This document shows, piece by piece, positions 58,722-64,000 of a stretch of DNA of 64,000 bases. The DNA is from Sphingomonadales bacterium (lineage in GTDB: Bacteria; Pseudomonadota; Alphaproteobacteria; Sphingomonadales; Sphingomonadaceae): NCBI GenBank assembly GCA_016707885.1, contig JADJGU010000001.1, positions 1,057,501-1,121,500 on the forward strand. Reading direction: 5' to 3'. Below the pieces are notes generated by a model, which saw only the letters and a program-made list of their open reading frames with translations, was not told the DNA's origin and searched no databases. Numbering within the stretch: position 1 is the first letter of the stretch; each line of letters begins with the position of its first letter. The position numbers were made by a program, and so were the translations under genes.

Positions 58722-60365
58722 ACACATCCGCCGCGCAGTATGACGCTATGCGCCGGGTCACGGGCCCGACCGGATCACGAAGAATGCCTATGATGCCGCC
58801 GGACAGCTGCTCAATGTGCAGAAGGCGGTCGGCACCTCGCTTAGCCAAGATTACCTGACCTACACCTATACGCCCAATGGCAGGCCAGCGACGGTCAAGG
58901 ATGCCAACGGCAATCTGGCGCAATACAGCTACGATGGCCATGACCGACAGACACGCTGGACTTCCCTTCGAAGACCAGCGTGGGCTAGGTCGACCCGAAC
59001 GCCTATGAACAATATGGCTATGATGCCAATGGAAACCGGACCAGTTTACGCAAACGCGATGGAAGCGTACTGAATTACAGCGACGACGCACTCAATCGGA
59101 TGGTAGTCAAGATTGTGCTCGAACGCGCAGGACTATCCGCAACACATACGCGCGACGTTTACTATGGCTATGACCTACGCGGGCTTCAGACCTTTGCGCG
59201 GTTTGACAGCGCATCGGGTGAAGGGCTGACCTTCGCCTATGACGGGCTTGACCGGATGGCCACAATCGGACGCAATTGGGCGAGTGGCCTGACCGGATAT
59301 TATAATAACAATCGCGGCCTGCGCTCGCAACTGGGCAGTGTCCGCTGGACCTATTATGCCTATGATCCGGTTGGACGACCGAGCGGCTTGAACCAGAATA
59401 TGACCGGTGCAGCCTATGACGTTGAACATGTCTTTGGCTACAACTCCGCCTCGCAAATGGTGACGCGCACGACAAGCAATGACGGCTATGTCTATACCGG
59501 CGACTATAATGTGAACCGCGGCTATGCGGACAATGGTCTCAGCCAGTATACCGTTGCAGGTCCTGCAAACTTCAACAATGATGCCAATGGAAATTTGACC
59601 GGGGATGGCAGCAATGCCTATGTCTATGATGTCGAGAACAGGCTGGTGAGTGCCTCTGGCGCATCGAGTGCCTCACTGCGCTATGATCCGCTGGGGCGGC
59701 TCTATGAGACATCGGGTGCATCGGGCACGACAAGGTTCCTCTATGATGGCGATGAGCTGGTGGCTGAATATGACAGCGCAGGCACGATGCTGCGCCGCTA
59801 TGTGCACGGCTCGGGCGTTGACGATCCGATGGCCTGGTTCGAAGGCTCGGGCGTATCCGATGGCGCGGCCAGACTGATCAAGACCAACCACCAGGGCAGC
59901 GTGATCGCGCTTACTGACTGGGGCGGCAACTTGCTGTCGATCAACAAATATGATGATTACGGCATCCCGCAATCGACCAATGTGGGCCGGTTCCAATATA
60001 CAGGCCAGGCATGGATCCCCGAACTGGGCATGTATTACTACAAGGCACGCATCTACTCGCCCACGCTCGGGCGGTTCATGCAGACTGATCCCATCGGGTA
60101 TGACGATCAGATCAACCTCTATGCCTATGTCGGCAATGATCCGGTTAATATGGTCGATCCCGATGGGATGTCTTATGAGTGTGTAAAAAATTCTAAGGGG
60201 GAAGAGCAGTGTACCATTGTTGTAACGGCTGATCGTTCTGATGAGGAAAGTAGGCCGTCGATGCGACAGATCGCTGAACGCACAATGACGCTACCCCGCG
60301 ATCCCGATGGCGGCGCTGGTGCGCAAGCTGGAGCTGCCATTATCCTTTGGAGCACGTTACGCTGA
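58722..60365 (+). pseudogene. RHS-repeat protein, truncated and frameshifted
   Basis: The 3' part of an RHS/YD-repeat gene. The first part is decayed: QYDAMRRVTG and then, in another frame, ITKNAYDAAGQLLNVQKAVG with YTPNGRPATVKDANGNL, a frameshift at about 58960 and an in-frame TAG at 58986. The frame is then open from about 59000 to TGA 60363 and contains many YD repeats (YDANGN, YDGLDRMATIG, YDPLGRLYETSG) and the core end GRFMQTDPIGYDDQINLYAYVGNDPVNMVDPDG, which marks the junction to the variable toxin tip. The 5' two-thirds of a normal RHS gene are missing; repeat E abuts it. Confidence 0.85.
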
Positions 60366-60416
60366 CGCTCGCACTCTCGGCGATCGGGTGTTGGTGCCGC
60401 CGCCGTCGCTTCTGGA

Positions 60417-60698
60417 TTGAAGGAAGAGCGCGTGGTAACGCCGGACCATGACAACGATCGGTTCGAAAAACTACCTGGTGGGCAAGGGTTTAAGGACAAG
60501 GAGACAGGGTTGATATTTCAGCGAGACAAAGGGAACCAGTCCGGCGGATCGGAAACCGGGAGTGCTCATGGCGGTAGACAATGGAAGATAAAAGATAGTA
60601 ATGGTCGGTACTTGGCAAGTGTCTTCAGCGACGGTAAAGTTCGAAAAGGAGCAAGTGCACTGCCAGCCAGATCGTTTGGCGGGCGGCGGAGAAAGTAA
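60417..60698 (+). pseudogene. Detached RHS C-terminal toxin tip
   Basis: In the same frame as the RHS core but beyond its TGA stop (60363). It reads VASGLKEERVVTPDHDNDRF, then LPGGQGFKDKETGLIFQRDK and GGRQWKIKDSNGRYLASVFSDGKVRK. This resembles polymorphic-toxin tips, although I cannot name the family. Between core and tip, better protein sequence is found in another frame (LTLALSAIG), so two small frameshifts are as likely as a nonsense codon. A tip alone might be expressed only by restart at TTG 60417, so activity is doubtful. Confidence 0.6.
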
Positions 60699-60700
60699 AA

Positions 60701-61051
60701 GTGAAAGATCCAGATTTTTTGATCGAGCATATATATGGCGAATCTGAAATTTTTGTAGCTAGAAATTTCAAAAACCCTGAAGATTTACGTATTCAATCTT
60801 TTGATTACTTATTAAATGATTATCAGGGATTTGATATAGTAGAGGTAATATGCAGAGAAGCTGCTTATTTTTTAATATACGAAAATTTGGACAGAATATT
60901 CAAGAAAAAGAAAATGGTAGCAAGAAATTACTACTTTGATGAATTAAATAGAGTTGCCTATAAATACTCGATTTCGGATAGTTGGCCCGGCGCAGAGGTA
61001 AAGCGAGCGCATTTGTTTATGAAATATGTGCAGAGTGCATATATAAATTAA
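60701..61051 (+). CDS. Putative immunity protein of the RHS toxin
   Basis: A 116-residue acidic/aromatic protein (LIEHIYGESEIFVARNFKN, SFDYLLNDYQGFDIVEVICREAAYFLIYENLDRIF). Its DNA is strikingly AT-rich compared with all neighbours, as toxin-immunity cassettes often are. It starts at GTG 60701, directly after the toxin tip. Immunity is inferred from position only. Confidence 0.6.
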   Translation: MKDPDFLIEHIYGESEIFVARNFKNPEDLRIQSFDYLLNDYQGFDIVEVICREAAYFLIYENLDRIFKKKKMVARNYYFDELNRVAYKYSISDSWPGAEVKRAHLFMKYVQSAYIN

Positions 61052-61199
61052 TCAGAGATTCTTGGGCGCGCTATACAAGCTGGATACCCTCCCGCTCCAC
61101 TGCTGCGGTACTTCATGGCCCTCTTTGGAACTACGCAGCAGTCTGCGTGCCTCTTATACTCCAGTAGCCTCGCTTATGCCGATGGACGGATCGAGAAAA

Positions 61200-61385
61200 T
61201 AATGTGAACCGCGCCTACGCCACCAACGGCTTCAACCAATATACCGCGGCGGGTGCTGCAAGCTTCAGCTATGATGCCAATGGCAACCTGACCGGAGATG
61301 GCAGCAATGCCTATGTCTAGATGCAAGAGAACAGGCTGGTGAGTGCATCTGGCGCATCGCTGCGCTATACTCCGCTCGGGCCACA
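61200..61385 (+). pseudogene. Orphan RHS repeat fragment
   Basis: A 185-bp scrap that reads VNRAYATNGFNQYTAAGAASF, YDANGNLTGDGSNAYV, a TAG at 61318, then ENRLVSASGASLRYTPLG. It is a second copy of the RHS core segment around 59510-59700, the layout expected when RHS tip cassettes are exchanged by recombination in the core. The remainder of 61052-61590 contains no gene. Confidence 0.75.
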
Positions 61386-61590
61386 GTGCGATAATTTCAA
61401 TGACCAGAATATGCGCCGTTCTGCGACTCCTTCCTTGCCGGTTTAAGGCTCGAAAGTAACGCAAATGCATCGATAAAATATCTCTTAACACAAGTTAATG
61501 ATAAAAATCGCCAAACTAGCACTAGCAATCCAAGAATCCGATTGTCAGCCAAATAATTGCGCAGTAGCATCCATATCGAGAGGAATCGGG

Positions 61591-61917
61591 ATGCCCATTT
61601 TACTTGCGCGATTAAAGTCATTCATTGCACTCGGTTTCGCGCTTCTTCCCGCCACTGTCTATGCCCAGGAACTCTCGATCGACCCCCAAGGCTCGGGCGT
61701 GATCGTCAATGCGATGCAATGGATGCAGGGAACGCTGCTCGGCACCGTTGCAACGGTGGTTGCTGTAATCGCCATCGCCTCGGTAGGTTTTCTGATGCTC
61801 ACGGGCCGGATAAACTGGCGGCACGGTGCGGTGGTGATCTTGGGCTGCTTCATACTTTTTGGCGCCGCCAGCATTGTAGCCGGCATCCAGTCCGCCGCTA
61901 CGCTTTCGACCGGCTGA
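61591..61917 (+). CDS. VirB2/TrbC-type pilin
   Basis: A 108-residue pilin precursor: a signal region ending ATVYAQELS, then two hydrophobic segments (GTLLGTVATVVAVIAIASVGFLML and HGAVVILGCFILFGAASIVAGI) separated by a short basic loop, the VirB2/TrbC plan. ATG 61591 has GAGAGG upstream; an open frame further upstream is not used. It is the first of three type IV secretion genes. Confidence 0.9.
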   Translation: MPILLARLKSFIALGFALLPATVYAQELSIDPQGSGVIVNAMQWMQGTLLGTVATVVAVIAIASVGFLMLTGRINWRHGAVVILGCFILFGAASIVAGIQSAATLSTG

Positions 61918-61924
61918 CAGGACC

Positions 61925-62209
61925 ATGGCGCAGCTCGAAAGCGACCGTCTGTTTGTGGCGTTGACGCGGCCGCAGATGTTTGCGGGTGTAACTTACAGCT
62001 TTTTTGTGATCAATGGCGTGCTGGCGGCCGAGCTGTTCCTGATCCTCAAATCGCTTTGGGTGCTGGTGCCTGCGCTAATCCTCCATGGGGCAGCTGCTCT
62101 CTATTGCCTCAAGGAACCGCGCATTATCGATATCTGGTTTGCGCGTTCGCGCCATTGCGGGCGCGTTCCCAATCACAGACTGTGGCGATGCAACTCCTAC
62201 CGTCCCTGA
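61925..62209 (+). CDS. VirB3-type secretion protein
   Basis: A 94-residue inner-membrane protein. DRLFVALTRPQMFAGVTYSFFVINGVLAAELFLI and a second hydrophobic segment are followed by YCLKEPRIIDIWFARSRHCGRVPNHRLWRCNSYRP, the end typical of VirB3. It overlaps virB4 by 22 bp. Confidence 0.9.
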   Translation: MAQLESDRLFVALTRPQMFAGVTYSFFVINGVLAAELFLILKSLWVLVPALILHGAAALYCLKEPRIIDIWFARSRHCGRVPNHRLWRCNSYRP

Positions 62210-64000
62210 CCCGCGACCCCAAAATCATCGCCCGCGAAAAGCCTGCGGGCGCGCACCTGCCTTACACAGCACAACGCGACGATCATATTATCGAAACCCG
62301 CGATGGCCTGTTGCTTCAGGTGATAGCCCTGCGCGGCATGCTGTTCGAGACCGCCGACAGCGAAGAACTCAACTACCGGAAGGTGTTGCGCGATGCGATG
62401 CTGCAGACGATCGGCTCGTCGCGCTTCGCGCTCTACCACCATATCATCCGCCGCAAGGTCGATTTGGAGCTGGAGGCAACATTCCCTGATCCCTTTTCTC
62501 AAAGCCTTGATGACAAATGGCGCGCTCGATTGAGCGAGCGACAGCTCTATGTGAATGAGCTGTATCTAACTCTGGTACGCCGACCGCTGCATGGCAGCCT
62601 TGGTGTGGCAGACCGGCTGCGCGGCTGGTTGGGCGCTGCCGACAATTCAAGGCACGCCAATTATGCGAGCGAAGTAAGACAGTTAAACGCGGCGCGCGAG
62701 GCGCTGATGGCAGCACTCGGCAATTACGGCCCGAGGCTTCTCTCGGCTTATGAAAGCGAAGGCGCTCTCTGTTCGGAACCGGTCGAGTTTCTGGGAGCAT
62801 TGTTCAACAGCGAACTGGCACCGATGCAATTGCCGTTTGAAGATCTGGGAATGTATTTGCCCAAGCGCCGGATCAGCTTTGGCCGCAATGCGATCGAGCT
62901 GTCGGCCAATGGCCACATGGAGCGCCGGTTCAGCGCGATCGTCTCGGTCAAGGACTATGCTGCGCAGACAACAGCGGGGATGTTCGACCAGTTGATGCGC
63001 TTGCCGTTCGAGATGACGCTGACCCAGTCCTTTGCCTTTGTCGACCGACAAGCAGTGCTCGGCCGTATGAACCTCGCGCTCCGGCGGATGCGTTCTGCGG
63101 AAGATGAGGCAGTGAGTCTGCGCGCCGAGCTTTCGGACGCCAAGGATCAGGTGGCCGCGGGTCGTGCAGGTTTTGGCGAGCATCATATGACCATCGCGGT
63201 GCATGGCGAGAACTTCGAAGAGCTTGATTCCCATGTCGCCGATGTAACCGCGACGCTGTCTGATCTGGGGCTCACCGCAGTGCGCGAGGACATCGGCCTT
63301 GAACCGGCATATTGGGCACAGTTTCCGGGGAACTTCAAATATATCACCCGGCCAGCACTCATTTCGACCGGCAATTTTGCAGGGCTTGCAAGCGGACACA
63401 ACTTCGCGGTCGGGTTAGCAAAAGGCAATCATTGGGGTGAGGCGGTTACCCTGCTCGAGACAACCGCCGCAGGACCTTATTTCTTCAACTTTCATGCAAA
63501 TGATCTGGGCAACTTCACGGTGATCGGGCCTTCGGGTTCTGGCAAGACAGTGGTCTTGAACTTCCTTTTGGCGCAGGCGCGCAAATATGATCCGCGTATA
63601 ATCTTCTTTGACAAGGATCGCGGCGCTGATCTGTTCATCCGCGCGATTGGCGGCAGCTATGACCGGCTGCATCCCGATGTACCGTCGGGGCTCAACCCGC
63701 TCCAGCTGGAAGACACGCCTGTCAACAGGCAGTTCCTGATCGACTGGGTCGCACTGCTGGCGGGCGGTGCCAGTATCGAGGAGCAGGCGCAGATCAGGGA
63801 TGCGATTGATGCCAATTTTGCGCAACCTTTGCCACACCGTCGCTTGCGGCATCTGGTCGAGCTGTTCCGCGGCGGCGCGCGTCCGCACGGGTCTGATCTC
63901 TGGTCGCGGCTCAAGCCGTGGTGGGGCGATGGCGAGCGGGCATGGCTGTTTGACAATCTGAAGGATGCAACTGATCTCAAGGCACGCGTCGTCGGGTTCG
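62188..64000 (+). CDS. VirB4-type secretion ATPase, partial
   Basis: The first 604 residues of a VirB4/TrbE-like ATPase that powers pilus assembly and substrate transfer; the gene runs off the window. Walker A is VIGPSGSGKTVVLNFLL (near residue 447), followed by IIFFDKDRGADLFIRAIGG, a conserved VirB4 stretch, and the QFLIDWVALL region. No frame break was seen. ATG 62188 lies within virB3. Confidence 0.93.
   Translation, partial: MQLLPSLTRDPKIIAREKPAGAHLPYTAQRDDHIIETRDGLLLQVIALRGMLFETADSEELNYRKVLRDAMLQTIGSSRFALYHHIIRRKVDLELEATFPDPFSQSLDDKWRARLSERQLYVNELYLTLVRRPLHGSLGVADRLRGWLGAADNSRHANYASEVRQLNAAREALMAALGNYGPRLLSAYESEGALCSEPVEFLGALFNSELAPMQLPFEDLGMYLPKRRISFGRNAIELSANGHMERRFSAIVSVKDYAAQTTAGMFDQLMRLPFEMTLTQSFAFVDRQAVLGRMNLALRRMRSAEDEAVSLRAELSDAKDQVAAGRAGFGEHHMTIAVHGENFEELDSHVADVTATLSDLGLTAVREDIGLEPAYWAQFPGNFKYITRPALISTGNFAGLASGHNFAVGLAKGNHWGEAVTLLETTAAGPYFFNFHANDLGNFTVIGPSGSGKTVVLNFLLAQARKYDPRIIFFDKDRGADLFIRAIGGSYDRLHPDVPSGLNPLQLEDTPVNRQFLIDWVALLAGGASIEEQAQIRDAIDANFAQPLPHRRLRHLVELFRGGARPHGSDLWSRLKPWWGDGERAWLFDNLKDATDLKARVVGF

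Overview
The window looks like chromosomal DNA of an alphaproteobacterium, most likely a sphingomonad (order Sphingomonadales). The basis is inference: high-GC coding, a PopZ-type DUF2497 gene, a DUF3572-HAD-RidA operon, rplM-rpsI and the COX15 form of heme A synthase. No 16S gene or other species marker is present.

1-16.8 kb is ordinary core chromosome. It holds an ATP-grasp and a PLP-enzyme gene in divergent orientation, a membrane chemoreceptor, ribosomal proteins L13 and S9, cutA, heme A synthase, a DivK-like regulator coupled to a DsbD-type thiol reductase, the DUF3572-HAD-RidA-GNAT operon, and an amidohydrolase-PopZ-TolC-Pcm run. The block ends at a complete tRNA-Cys gene (16764-16837).

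16.8-58.7 kb is accessory. From the 3' end of tRNA-Cys a roughly 197-bp sequence starts, and it recurs at 18.9, 21.96, 23.3 and 58.45 kb. Each copy starts with an imperfect copy of the tRNA 3' end. Three of the repeat copies are preceded by a second conserved element whose length, through the CCA, is exactly 72 nt each time. This gives a tandem array of cassettes hung on one tRNA. Cassette 1 carries an M23 peptidase. Cassette 2 carries a TetR-controlled thioesterase and MATE pump. Cassette 3 carries a tandem S24-like protein. The fourth interval, about 35 kb, is bounded by two repeats of a second subfamily. No integrase lies near these boundaries.

The 35-kb interval contains: a gene of unknown function with its own promoter; a Baeyer-Villiger monooxygenase/SDR/Crp/VOC/enoyl-CoA hydratase cluster; two coupled unknown genes; a DUF3489-DUF2924-serine recombinase module; a large sulfide/persulfide cluster; and a DUF5681/ParB-methyltransferase pair. 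The sulfide cluster has sulfide:quinone oxidoreductase, persulfide dioxygenase, rhodanese, a TauE exporter, an RND pump with TolC, two ArsR-type regulators, two 1-Cys peroxiredoxins, cytochrome bd (cydABX), the thiol exporter CydDC and two c-heme proteins. Together these would oxidise sulfide, handle the resulting persulfide, export thiols or sulfite, and keep respiration going on a sulfide-resistant oxidase.

58.7-64 kb holds a decayed RHS gene with a detached toxin tip, an AT-rich putative immunity gene, a second RHS scrap, and the start of a type IV secretion operon (virB2, virB3, virB4). virB4 runs off the window.

Three otherwise normal genes (7.3, 14.3 and 38.0 kb) each carry a two-base frameshift explained by loss or gain of a GC dinucleotide. 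These may be sequencing errors.
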